A stretch of 64,000 nt of DNA, from NCBI RefSeq assembly GCF_004345705.1, contig NZ_SLWV01000014.1, forward strand, positions 1-64,000, given 5' to 3'. This stretch comes from Marinisporobacter balticus. Its GTDB lineage: Bacteria > Bacillota > Clostridia > Peptostreptococcales > Thermotaleaceae. The translations under genes and the position numbers were made by a program. This document shows, in pieces, positions 25,934 to 33,927 of the stretch; position 1 is the stretch's first letter; each line of letters opens with the position of its first letter. The notes beneath the pieces were generated by a model that did not search any database, was not told the DNA's origin, and saw only the letters and a list, made by a program, of their open reading frames with translations.

Positions 25934-25962
25934 AGTATACAATAGGTGAGAATGATTGTCAA
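25934..25962 (-). promoter_or_regulatory. feoAB promoter overlapped by a Fur box
   Basis: On the minus strand TTGACA (25962-25957), a 17-base spacer and TATACT (25939-25934) form a near-consensus SigA promoter. Over the -35 region on the plus strand lies TGAGAAT-G-ATTGTCA (25947-25961), a 7-1-7 dyad that matches the Fur consensus TGATAAT-N-ATTATCA at 12 of 14 positions. Iron-loaded Fur should therefore block the promoter. Confidence 0.85.
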
Positions 25963-26045
25963 TTTATTTCAAAAAAATATATAAATAGGTAGTAATAGGA
26001 AAATATCTGTAAATTTATTGCTAAAACAAAAAAATGATGAAATTA

Positions 26046-26054
26046 TGATATAAT
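26046..26054 (+). promoter_or_regulatory. Extended -10 promoter of the sigma-54 activator gene
   Basis: TGATATAAT (TG, one base, TATAAT) lies 46 bases before the ATG at 26100. No good -35 is present. Confidence 0.5.
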
Positions 26055-26099
26055 GGGGGTATTAATGAGTATTTTTGGAGGATTGAGGAGGCATAGCCG

Positions 26100-28172
26100 A
26101 TGAAAGTAAAGGACTATACCACATATAGTGAATTATTTCTTACAGGAAACGCACAGATAGAAGAGGCTGTATCTTTATTAAAGGATCATTTTTTAGAATT
26201 TATCCCTATTGTAGATGGAAGGCGCCATGTTCAAAATGTTATTTCGAAAAATAACTTATGTGATTTTATATTGGATCAAGAACTTTCCTTTGGAAGTATT
26301 GATGAACTCATAAAAAATAAATTTGTTATGGTTAAAGAAAATGATGAAATTGAAAAAATCTTTTCAATAATTGATCAACATATTGTTGTTGTAGATAAAG
26401 AACAATGTTTCAAAGGTTTTCTTCGAAAAGATAAAATTATTAAAACGTATTTTCAGAGACAGCAATATCTTGACAATGAGTTTCATGCAATATTAGACTC
26501 TACTTATAATGGCATTATTGCGATTAATCAAAATGAAAAGGTGATTGTTTATAATCATTCGGCAGAGAAAATATTAGGAATGGAGTCAGAAAAGGCGATA
26601 GGCAAATCCATATATGAAGTACTTGTGGATTCGAGACTTCCAGAAGTATTAAAAACTGGAGACGGGGAGTTAGGGAAAAAACAGATTTTTAATGGTAGAC
26701 CCTTAATTATTAATAGAACGCCCATTATTAAGGATCATGAAATTGTAGGAGCAGTAGCGATTTTTCAAGATATTACAGACTTAAGAAGAGTTACTCAAGA
26801 ATTAGAAAATGAAAAAAATGCTTCTGAAATTTTAAGAACTATTATTGATAATGCATATGAAGGAATCATCGTGGTAGATGAAAAAGGATATATTATTATG
26901 ATCAATGACCCCTATGCGAAATTTTTGGCAAGAGATAAAAAAAATATTATAGGGAAGCATGCCACAGAAATTATTGATACAACTAGACTACATATTGTTG
27001 TAAAGACTGGAAAAGAAGAGATTGGTGAAGTGCAAAAAGTAAAGGGAAAAAATATCGTGGTTATGAGAACGCCCATATATAAAGAAGGCAAAGTAGTAGG
27101 GGCGATAGGAAAGATTATGTTTAAAGATGTACAAGAAGTAAATGTTTTAGCTTCTAAAATAAACCAAATAGAAAACGAACTAAAATATTATAAAGCTGCA
27201 TTAAAAGAAGTGAGTGGTGCAAAATATAGCTTTGAAAATATAATTGGGAGAAGTGATAAACTGCAAGATACAAAATATTTGGCTGAAAAGGTTACCCATA
27301 CAAATTCTAATGTACTGATTCGAGGGGAGAGTGGAACGGGTAAAGAACTATTTGCGCATGCTATTCATGCAGCGAGTAATCGAGCTATGGGGTCATTTAT
27401 AAAAGTAAATTGTGCGGCAATACCTTCTGATCTTTTAGAATCTGAACTTTTTGGATATGAAGAAGGTGCTTTTACAGGAGCAAAACGGGGAGGAAAGATT
27501 GGTAAATTTGAGTTAGCCAATGGAGGAAGTATTTTTCTTGATGAAATTGGCGATATGCCACATAATATGCAGGCAAAACTTTTACGCGTGTTACAGGAAA
27601 AAGAAGTTGAGCGAGTAGGAGGAAGTAAAAGCATATCTTTGGATGTAAGAATTATTACTGCCACCAATCGAAATCTTGAAGAAATGGTGGAAAAGGGAGA
27701 ATTTAGAGAAGATTTATATTATCGTTTAAATGTCATGACCATTCATATACCATCGTTGAGGGAACGTATGGATGATTTAGAACCACTTATTCAGCATTTA
27801 TTAATAAAAATATCAGAAGAAGTTGGAAACTATGCAACAAAAATTTCTACAGAAGCTATAAAGTATTTAAAAAGCTATGATTGGCCAGGAAATGTAAGGG
27901 AATTAGAGAATGTTTTAGAGAGGGCCATAAATTTAGTTGATTATGGCAAAGAAATACAAGTTAGTCACCTGCCTATGCATATAAGAAAAACAGAGGTAAG
28001 TATAAAGACTCAAGGAGATCGGGAATTAAAGAACATATTAGAAGATGTAGAGAAAGAAGCAATACTAGATTGTCTAAAGCGTGTAAATGAAAATAGAACA
28101 AAGGCTGCAAAGATTCTTAATATTAGTAGATCAAGTTTATATGAGAAACTGTGGAAATATGGAATTGAATAA
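26100..28172 (+). CDS. Sigma-54-dependent transcriptional activator with CBS and two PAS domains
   Basis: Enhancer-binding protein of 690 residues. Order of parts: an N-terminal CBS-domain pair (about 1-120); PAS domain 1 (about 125-240, YNGIIAINQNEKVIVYNHSAEKILGM) and PAS domain 2 (about 245-350, YEGIIVVDEKGYIIMINDPYAKFL); the AAA+ domain (about 375-610) with Walker A GESGTGKE and the sigma-54 contact loop GAFTGA at 456-461; and a Fis-type helix-turn-helix (about 650-690, TKAAKILNISRSSLYEKLWKYGI). CBS domains commonly bind adenine nucleotides, and PAS domains bind small ligands or redox cofactors. No metabolic operon with a -24/-12 promoter adjoins it, so its targets are unknown. It is divergent from feoAB and has a GAGGAGG site. 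Confidence 0.92.
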   Translation: MKVKDYTTYSELFLTGNAQIEEAVSLLKDHFLEFIPIVDGRRHVQNVISKNNLCDFILDQELSFGSIDELIKNKFVMVKENDEIEKIFSIIDQHIVVVDKEQCFKGFLRKDKIIKTYFQRQQYLDNEFHAILDSTYNGIIAINQNEKVIVYNHSAEKILGMESEKAIGKSIYEVLVDSRLPEVLKTGDGELGKKQIFNGRPLIINRTPIIKDHEIVGAVAIFQDITDLRRVTQELENEKNASEILRTIIDNAYEGIIVVDEKGYIIMINDPYAKFLARDKKNIIGKHATEIIDTTRLHIVVKTGKEEIGEVQKVKGKNIVVMRTPIYKEGKVVGAIGKIMFKDVQEVNVLASKINQIENELKYYKAALKEVSGAKYSFENIIGRSDKLQDTKYLAEKVTHTNSNVLIRGESGTGKELFAHAIHAASNRAMGSFIKVNCAAIPSDLLESELFGYEEGAFTGAKRGGKIGKFELANGGSIFLDEIGDMPHNMQAKLLRVLQEKEVERVGGSKSISLDVRIITATNRNLEEMVEKGEFREDLYYRLNVMTIHIPSLRERMDDLEPLIQHLLIKISEEVGNYATKISTEAIKYLKSYDWPGNVRELENVLERAINLVDYGKEIQVSHLPMHIRKTEVSIKTQGDRELKNILEDVEKEAILDCLKRVNENRTKAAKILNISRSSLYEKLWKYGIE

Positions 28173-28182
28173 ATCTATAGAA

Positions 28183-28212
28183 ATGGGCACCAAAGGGTGC
28201 CCAAATTTTTTT
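28183..28212 (+). terminator. Terminator of the activator gene
   Basis: TGGGCACC-AAA-GGGTGCCCA followed by a seven-T run. Confidence 0.9.
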
Positions 28213-28216
28213 GATC

Positions 28217-28381
28217 CTATTTTAAACCTTGTTTTCTTTTTTTATTGGTTACTATTTTTTCAATAGATGCTGAATCAGAAACATGTTCTTCAGTAAAACT
28301 TATACCAACGCCCACATCTTCTCTATGATTGGTTGTAGGCAATTTTTTGCCTACAATGCCACGCATTGTTTTTTGGGTCAT
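28217..28381 (-). CDS. Unrecognised 54-residue basic protein
   Basis: A short gene that a 60-residue cut-off would miss. The ATG (28381-28379, minus strand) is preceded at five bases by AAGGAGGA, one of the best ribosome sites in the window. The product begins MTQKTMRGIVGKKLPTTNHR and ends in a basic KKRKQGLK tail, with no cysteine or membrane segment. It is not similar to any family I know; small basic proteins in spore formers are often spore components, but that is only a guess. A 10-bp perfect inverted repeat (28333-28356) lies inside the coding region. It is immediately downstream (minus strand) of the HAD gene and may share its message. Confidence 0.65.
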   Translation of the reverse strand: MTQKTMRGIVGKKLPTTNHREDVGVGISFTEEHVSDSASIEKIVTNKKRKQGLK

Positions 28382-28453
28382 AAAAATCCTCCTTCATAGA
28401 ATAACTTTATACCAATATAGTATTATTGTGTGCAAAGTAAAAGAAAACATACA

Positions 28454-29176
28454 TCAAAAAATCTTTATATTTGTATCTAAGCTATATATGACATCTTTTC
28501 TTTCAACAATAATGGCAATCTTTTTTTTCATTTTTTCATCTTCAAAAATATTTTGCAACAATTCCTTTGTTGGATTAATCGCAATGGGATGACCAACCAT
28601 CTGGAACATAGAGAAATCACCATTTGTATCCCCATAGGCATAACTATTTTCCATGGAAATATTATATTTTTCTTTAAAGGAAAGCATGGATTTTTGTTTG
28701 TTTTCAGCATCCCACATTTGTATAATTTCACCAGTAAAGAAACCATCTTTGTCAGTAATATATTCTGTTCCTTTAAAATCTAGCACATTGTATTTATGGG
28801 CCATTTTTTCTACAAGATAAGATGGGCTGCCAGAAATAAAAATAATTTTATGATTATGCTTTTTATGCCAATGAATACGTTCACGGGTGTAGCGATAGAC
28901 GCGATCCCCTTTTAGCTGGATTACTTGATTTGAAATAAAATCCATCTGTTTTGCATTGAGTCCTTTCATAGAATCTATATAAATCTGGGCGATTTCAAGG
29001 AGATAATCATCATAATTTCCTTGTCGTTTGTCCCAATTGTTATAAGTGTTTTTTGCATGGTTATGCCATAAGGATGCATCGAGTACTTCGTATTTCACAA
29101 GCTTTTTAAAGTGTTCAACCATTAAAGAATTACGGTACAAGGTACCATCAATATCAAAGAAAGCAGCGATTGTCAT
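28454..29176 (-). CDS. HAD-superfamily hydrolase, subfamily IB (phosphoserine-phosphatase-like)
   Basis: Predicted phosphatase of 240 residues. Motif I is AFFDIDGTLY (Asp nucleophile and the +2 Asp), motif II IIFISGSPSYLVE, and motif IV YAYGDTNGDFSMFQMVGHPIAINP. The helical cap between motifs I and II is of the C1 (SerB-like) type. This form belongs to the HAD-IB group that includes SerB and some lipid-phosphate phosphatases, and the true substrate is unknown. The ribosome site AAGGAGG is well placed. Confidence 0.88.
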   Translation of the reverse strand: MTIAAFFDIDGTLYRNSLMVEHFKKLVKYEVLDASLWHNHAKNTYNNWDKRQGNYDDYLLEIAQIYIDSMKGLNAKQMDFISNQVIQLKGDRVYRYTRERIHWHKKHNHKIIFISGSPSYLVEKMAHKYNVLDFKGTEYITDKDGFFTGEIIQMWDAENKQKSMLSFKEKYNISMENSYAYGDTNGDFSMFQMVGHPIAINPTKELLQNIFEDEKMKKKIAIIVERKDVIYSLDTNIKIF

Positions 29177-29310
29177 TACATTTTCCTCCTTGTCACATTA
29201 TTATATTTTCTAATATGCTTACATCATATGCAGATATCATGAAAAGGTCTACACCTTTAAAATAGAGAGTGGAATTATCTAAGTGTAGAAAAATATACCA
29301 TACATTGCTT

Positions 29311-29336
29311 TTATATGTGATTATATGTGATATAAT
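29311..29336 (+). promoter_or_regulatory. Extended -10 promoter built on a tandem decamer
   Basis: TTATATGTGA is repeated twice (29311-29330) and runs into TATAAT (29331-29336), giving TGATATAAT. It lies 47 bases before the DUF4870 gene. Confidence 0.55.
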
Positions 29337-29382
29337 GAAAAATGTAAAATTTCAGGAAAGATAGAGAAATAAGGAGAGGTGA

Positions 29383-29706
29383 ATGATGCTAACAACAGAG
29401 CAAAAGCTATTATGTGGTATAGCCCATTTAGGATGGATGGTAGGATTTCCTGTACTCGCGCCAATTGTTATTATGTTATTAACGGGGGACATCTTTATAA
29501 GAAACCAAGCAAAAGAAGCATTGATATTTCAAATAGGAATGATTGTTCTGGGTGCTATTTTTGGTGTTTTAAGTTTTGTGTTAATTGGGATACCATTCTT
29601 AATTTTAATTTGGGGGGCTGGATTAATTTTCCCTATTATTGCAGTAATTAGAATATGTGATGGGATAGATTATTCTTATCCAATTACGGGTAAGTTTGTA
29701 AGATAA
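29383..29706 (+). CDS. DUF4870-type small membrane protein
   Basis: Membrane protein of 107 residues, the usual size of the DUF4870/Tic20-like family. The family start is seen as TTEQKLLCGIAHLGWMVGFPVLAPIVIML, followed by FIRNQAKEALIFQIGM and a C-terminal double hairpin ending in AVIRICDGIDYSYPI. Three or four transmembrane helices are predicted. Function of the family is not established. Two ATG codons in tandem (29383, 29386) both fit GGAGAGG. Confidence 0.85.
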   Translation: MMLTTEQKLLCGIAHLGWMVGFPVLAPIVIMLLTGDIFIRNQAKEALIFQIGMIVLGAIFGVLSFVLIGIPFLILIWGAGLIFPIIAVIRICDGIDYSYPITGKFVR

Positions 29707-29723
29707 AATAAATGCAATGTTTT

Positions 29724-29754
29724 CCCCACAAGCAGTATGTTTGTGGGGTTTTTA
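29724..29754 (+). terminator. Terminator
   Basis: CCCCACAA-GCAGTATGT-TTGTGGGG followed by five T. The 250 bases after it, up to the next gene at 30008, are A/T-rich with no clear feature. Confidence 0.9.
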
Positions 29755-30007
29755 AATATTTTTTGCAAAAGCTTTGCAAAATTTAATACAATTATTTAGC
29801 GTTTCCTTAGAGGGACTAAATTTTTTTTATGGATCTTTTCTCCTTTATAAAATAAACTTATAGGTAGTATCTGGAATATATATTAGAATCATAAATAAAA
29901 ATTTCATTTAAATACACTTTAATGGTTTGAAAAGATTGATTCGTAAATGAAATAGATATACAATGATACTTGTAAAATACAAAAGTTACATAGTGAAAGG
30001 AGTACGT

Positions 30008-30478
30008 ATGTTAAAATTAGAGATACCTGGGAGAGCAGGTGTAGAAATTGAAAATGTTGTGTTTGACTATAATGGTACGCTTGCAGTAGATGGAGAGATG
30101 TCACAATCTATAAAAGAAATGCTTATGAAAATCAAAAATAATTTTAATGTATATATACTCACAGCTGATACATATGGTACTGTCAAAGAAGCATGTAAAG
30201 ATCTTGATGTGAATATAAAAACTTTTCCACATGAAAATGTAGGTATATGTAAAAGTGAGATTGTAAAGAATCTAGGTAAAGAGAAAACCATTTGTGTCGG
30301 GAATGGATATAATGATATCATCATGATTCAAGAGAGTGTAATCTCTATGGGTATTATTGGAAAAGAAGGATGTTGTGGAAAGCTTCTTTGCCATTGTGAT
30401 ATTGTGGTAAATGCGATAGAAGATGTGTTTGACCTTCTTTTACATCCTAATAGAATCAAAGCAACCCTTAGGAATTAA
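30008..30478 (+). CDS. HAD-family protein with a P-type-ATPase-like motif I
   Basis: Soluble HAD-fold protein of 156 residues without a cap domain. Motif I is VVFDYNGTLAVDG: the nucleophile Asp is present, but the usual second Asp (DxD) is Asn. In P-type ATPases the same position is Thr (DKTGT), which slows hydrolysis of the aspartyl phosphate. Motif II is YILTADTYG, and motif IV is VGNGYNDIIMIQ. A CCGKLLCHCD cysteine cluster near residue 125 could bind a metal. It is therefore a small phosphatase or phospho-Asp switch of unknown substrate. The start follows AAAGGAG; an ORF extension to 29963 has no ribosome site. Confidence 0.8.
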   Translation: MLKLEIPGRAGVEIENVVFDYNGTLAVDGEMSQSIKEMLMKIKNNFNVYILTADTYGTVKEACKDLDVNIKTFPHENVGICKSEIVKNLGKEKTICVGNGYNDIIMIQESVISMGIIGKEGCCGKLLCHCDIVVNAIEDVFDLLLHPNRIKATLRN

Positions 30479-30553
30479 TAAATCTATAAATAAATAGGTA
30501 AATTTGAGTAAAAAATAAGCTTTGAATAATAAACGTAAAGGTGGAAATAGACT

Positions 30554-31390
30554 ATGATAGAAATTGGTAAGTTTCATGCATTGGAAATTGCAAATATTGT
30601 ACCGATAGGGGCATATTTAGATGGAGGAACAGATAATCCAAGCGATAATATTCTCCTTCCAAATAATCAATTGCCAAAAGATGCGCAAGAAGGAGATACT
30701 TTAGAAGTCTTTATCTATAGGGATTCTGAGGATCGTTTGATTGCAACAATGAAGAAACCGCTTGCACAAGTGGGGGAATTGGCTTATCTAGAAGTTACGC
30801 AAACTACAGAGATAGGGGCATTTTTAGATTGGGGATTAGAGAAAGATTTATTTTTGCCTTTTGCAGAACAACGATACAAGGTGCAAGTAGGAAGAAGTTA
30901 TTTGATTTTTGTTTACATAGATAAAAGTGATCGATTAAGTGTTACGACGAATATTGAAAAATATTTAAAAACAGGAGGGCCTTATAATAAAGGCGATCAA
31001 GTCCAAGGAACCGTTTATCTGGTCAAAAAAGATATGGGTGCTTTCGTAGCAGTAGACAACGAATATATTGGATTAATCCCTAAAAATGAATACTTTCATG
31101 AAATAAAAAATGGAGATCAGATAGAGGTACGGATTGTAGAGATTAGAGAAGATGGAAAGCTAAATTTATCTCCTAGAAAGAGTGCGTATCAGCAGATGGA
31201 CGTGGATGCAGAGAAAATTTTAAAAGAAATAAACGAAAAAGGTGGATTTCTTTCACTACATGATAAGAGTAATCCAGAAACAATCAAATACCATTTGAAA
31301 ATGAGCAAATCTGCTTTTAAAAGGGCCGTTGGAAGATTACTAAAGGAAAATAAGGTAGAACAAACGGAAGATGGATTAAGATTAAAATAG
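30554..31390 (+). CDS. CvfB-like S1 RNA-binding protein
   Basis: RNA-binding protein of 278 residues built from S1-type OB folds and a C-terminal winged helix. Segments seen are: an S1-like start (GKFHALEIANIVPIGAYL); a second (VGELAYLEVTQTTEIGAFLDWGLEKDLFLPF); a third (GDQVQGTVYLVKKDMGAFVAV, ending EIREDGKLNLSPRK); and the winged helix SAFKRAVGRLLKENKVEQTEDGLRL. This is the full CvfB/YitL arrangement; in Staphylococcus CvfB affects virulence gene expression through RNA. It has a GGTGG-type ribosome site and no close operon partner before the trp promoter. Confidence 0.9.
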   Translation: MIEIGKFHALEIANIVPIGAYLDGGTDNPSDNILLPNNQLPKDAQEGDTLEVFIYRDSEDRLIATMKKPLAQVGELAYLEVTQTTEIGAFLDWGLEKDLFLPFAEQRYKVQVGRSYLIFVYIDKSDRLSVTTNIEKYLKTGGPYNKGDQVQGTVYLVKKDMGAFVAVDNEYIGLIPKNEYFHEIKNGDQIEVRIVEIREDGKLNLSPRKSAYQQMDVDAEKILKEINEKGGFLSLHDKSNPETIKYHLKMSKSAFKRAVGRLLKENKVEQTEDGLRLK

Positions 31391-31423
31391 CACATAAATA
31401 AAAATTTATTTTCAAAATAATTG

Positions 31424-31452
31424 TTGACAAAATTCAGAATTAATATTATAAT
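31424..31452 (+). promoter_or_regulatory. trp operon promoter
   Basis: TTGACA (31424-31429), exactly 17 bases, TATAAT (31447-31452): a full consensus SigA promoter immediately before the T-box leader. Confidence 0.92.
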
Positions 31453-31478
31453 CTTAAAAAAAGTATTTAATAAATAAA

Positions 31479-31761
31479 TTCGATGATTGGGAAAAGTAGG
31501 TAATACATGAAAGCGCAGCGAGTCGGGAATGGTGGAAGCCTGATGTGGATTGTTTACTGAATGGTTCCATGAGAAGCAGTGTGAAATCCTAGGAGAGTAG
31601 CATTTGCCGTAAGTCTTACGTTACAGAGACAGGGTATCGAAATAATTTTATTTATTTCTGTACTTATAAGAGTGAGATAGGTAGACTATCTAAAAATAGG
31701 TGGCAACGCGGAATATAAACATTTCGTCCTAGGATATAGGATTGAGATGTTTTTTTGTTTT
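31479..31761 (+). ncRNA. T-box riboswitch, tRNA-Trp specific
   Basis: Stem I is seen as the AGCGAGTCGGG...GGTGGAAGCCTGAT distal part, and a specifier-loop GAA directly followed by TGG at 31562-31564, the Trp codon. A linker with CAGAGACAGGG and a stem III region follow. The T-box AGGTGGCAACGCGG is at 31698-31711. The terminator is CATTTCGTCCT (31720-31730) pairing with AGGATTGAGATG (31738-31749) and a T run; the antiterminator would use the same strands with the T-box bulge. Uncharged tRNA-Trp should allow read-through. A second, partial platform follows; see the next entry. Confidence 0.93.
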
Positions 31762-31773
31762 GTTATATATTTT

Positions 31774-31857
31774 AAGATAGGATTTTATCTAATCAGGGTG
31801 GCAACACGGAATGTATAACATTTCGTCCCTAAATATAGGGATGAAGTGTTTTTTTAT
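31774..31857 (+). ncRNA. Second T-box antiterminator/terminator platform without its own stem I
   Basis: Eighty-odd bases after the first platform there is another T-box core, AGGGTGGCAACACGG (31795-31809), followed by ACATTTCGTCCCT and AGGGATGAAGTGT and a seven-T run. A short stem (AGATA/TATCT at about 31776-31790) precedes it. The two platforms align over about 60 bases with similar loops, so this is a tandem duplication. No second specifier domain fits in the space. Confidence 0.85.
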
Positions 31858-31879
31858 TACCTAAATGAGGAGGGAATAT

Positions 31880-33352
31880 ATGATTTATCCAAAATATCAA
31901 AATTTTATAGAAATGAGCAAAGGACAGAAAATGATACCTATCTCCATGGAAATAGGAGGAGATATGGATACACCCATTACTTTATTTAAGAAACTATGTA
32001 AAGACAAAAATAGTTATCTCTTAGAAAGTGTTGAGGGAGGAAATAAGTGGGGGAGGTATTCATATATAGGGAGAAAACCTTTTATGCGTATTAAGAGCTA
32101 TGGAGATCAAGTATTGGTGGAAAAAGAAGATGAGGTAATTCATAAAAATGGGAATATTATAGAGATTTTAAAAAACATAATGGGCGATTATAAAATACCT
32201 CAAATAGATGAGAAGGATGATTTTGTTGGTGGAGCAGTAGGCTATATAGGCTATGATGTGATAAGAAATTATGAGGATTTAAAGCATATTAATTTTGACG
32301 ATATGAAAATGCCAGATGTACATCTACTATTGGCGGAGGAAGTGATTGTCTATGATCATTTAAAACAAAGAATAAAGATCATAGTAAATCTGTCAATAGG
32401 AAGCAAAATGAAAGCGCTATATAAAGATGGGGTGAAGAGATTAGAAGAAATAAAGCGAGAAATATTAGAAAATGATTTTGATTTAGAAGATGAAAAAGAA
32501 AATCATTTAGAAAAAGTAAATTATTTGAGTAATGAAACAAAAGAAGCCTATATAAAAAAAGTTTTGCGTGCAAAAGAATATATAGAGAATGGAGATATAT
32601 TTCAGGTTGTATTATCTCAACGGTTGAAGGTGAAAACAGAAGTGAATCCATTTAAAGCATATAGAACATTACGAACATTAAATCCTTCACCTTATATGTT
32701 TTATATAGATTTTGGAGAATATCATCTGGTAGGATCATCACCAGAGCTGTTAGTAAAGGTAAAGGGAGATACAATTGAAACATGCCCTATAGCAGGAACA
32801 AGACCAAGGGGAAAAACAATAGAAGAAGATGAAAAATATGCGACCGAATTATTAAAAGATGAGAAGGAACGAGCTGAACACTTGATGCTTGTAGACTTAT
32901 CAAGAAATGATATTGGAAAAATATCAAAATTTGGATCCGTTGAAGTAAATCAATTTATGGAAATACAAAAATATTCTCATGTCATGCATATTGTATCAAA
33001 TGTAATTGGAGAAAAGATGAAAGACTATGATATGTATGACGGCTTAATAGCTTGTTTACCTGCTGGAACGGTATCAGGAGCGCCAAAGGTGAGGGCGATG
33101 GAAATTATTGATGAACTTGAAAATAATAAAAGAGGTGTATATGCAGGGGCTGTTGGATACGTTGGATTTAATGGGAATATGGATACATGCATTGCTATAA
33201 GAACCATTGTTTTTAAGGACGGATTTGCTTATATACAGGCAGGTGCGGGAATTGTTGCAGATTCAAATCCAGAAAGTGAATATGAGGAGACAATTAGGAA
33301 AGCAAAAGCACTGATAGAGACAATCAGAAAAGCAGAGGGGGAGAAAGTTTGA
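31880..33352 (+). CDS. trpE: Anthranilate synthase component I
   Basis: Converts chorismate and ammonia to anthranilate, first step of tryptophan synthesis, 490 residues. The tryptophan feedback motif LLES is intact at 47-50 (NSYLLESVEGG). The catalytic C-terminal domain has FQVVLSQRLKV, SSPELLVKV, PIAGTRPRGKT, VDLSRNDIGK and LPAGTVSGAPK with GAGIVADSNPE. The start at 31880 has GAGGAGGGA; the upstream ATG at 31865 overlaps the end of the leader. It is the first of seven genes in the operon, all overlapping or a few bases apart. Confidence 0.97.
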   Translation: MIYPKYQNFIEMSKGQKMIPISMEIGGDMDTPITLFKKLCKDKNSYLLESVEGGNKWGRYSYIGRKPFMRIKSYGDQVLVEKEDEVIHKNGNIIEILKNIMGDYKIPQIDEKDDFVGGAVGYIGYDVIRNYEDLKHINFDDMKMPDVHLLLAEEVIVYDHLKQRIKIIVNLSIGSKMKALYKDGVKRLEEIKREILENDFDLEDEKENHLEKVNYLSNETKEAYIKKVLRAKEYIENGDIFQVVLSQRLKVKTEVNPFKAYRTLRTLNPSPYMFYIDFGEYHLVGSSPELLVKVKGDTIETCPIAGTRPRGKTIEEDEKYATELLKDEKERAEHLMLVDLSRNDIGKISKFGSVEVNQFMEIQKYSHVMHIVSNVIGEKMKDYDMYDGLIACLPAGTVSGAPKVRAMEIIDELENNKRGVYAGAVGYVGFNGNMDTCIAIRTIVFKDGFAYIQAGAGIVADSNPESEYEETIRKAKALIETIRKAEGEKV

Positions 33353-33912
33353 TCGTAATAATAGATAATTATGATTCGTTTACCTATAATTTGTATCAAT
33401 ATGTAGGAGAAATCAATCCAGATATTAAAGTTATTAGAAATGATGCAGTGATCATTGAAGATTTAGAGAAAATGGAAATTTCCCATATTATTATTTCTCC
33501 TGGATCAGGGTTTCCAAAAGAAGCAGGTATCTCTATTGAGGTAATTGAAAAACTAGGAAAAAGCATACCAATCCTTGGTGTATGCTTAGGACATCAGGCA
33601 ATAGGTGAAGCATTTGGAGGAAAGGTTGTACATGCTAAAAATAGGATTCATGGGAAAACTTCAGAGATTACACATAATGGTATAGATTTGTTTGAAGGTA
33701 TCGAAAATCCATTAATAGTAACAAGGTATCATTCTTTGATTGTAGAGAAAGAATCTTTACCACAAGAATTAACCATTACAGCTAGAAGTCTTGAAGGTGA
33801 AATTATGGGATTGAAGCATAAAAAATATCCTATACATGGGGTGCAGTTTCACCCAGAATCCATCGCTACGCAATATGGGAAGGAAATACTTAAAAATTTT
33901 ATCGCTTTATAA
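33349..33912 (+). CDS. trpG: Anthranilate synthase glutamine amidotransferase subunit
   Basis: Class I glutamine amidotransferase that supplies ammonia to TrpE, 187 residues. The catalytic triad motifs are visible: GVCLGHQAIGEAFGG (Cys near residue 78) and HGVQFHPESIAT (His and Glu). The N-terminal IIDNYDSFTYNLYQY is typical. It may also serve para-aminobenzoate synthesis if a pabB exists elsewhere. The TTG start overlaps the trpE stop by four bases (TTGA), so it is translationally coupled. Confidence 0.95.
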   Translation: MIVIIDNYDSFTYNLYQYVGEINPDIKVIRNDAVIIEDLEKMEISHIIISPGSGFPKEAGISIEVIEKLGKSIPILGVCLGHQAIGEAFGGKVVHAKNRIHGKTSEITHNGIDLFEGIENPLIVTRYHSLIVEKESLPQELTITARSLEGEIMGLKHKKYPIHGVQFHPESIATQYGKEILKNFIAL

Positions 33913-33927
33913 GGGGAGGTAAGGAAT

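Noticed and set aside
31760..31800. A complete second T-box upstream of trpE
   Set aside because: Only about 35 bases separate the first terminator from the second T-box core, too little for a stem I with a specifier loop; it was recorded as a platform duplication.
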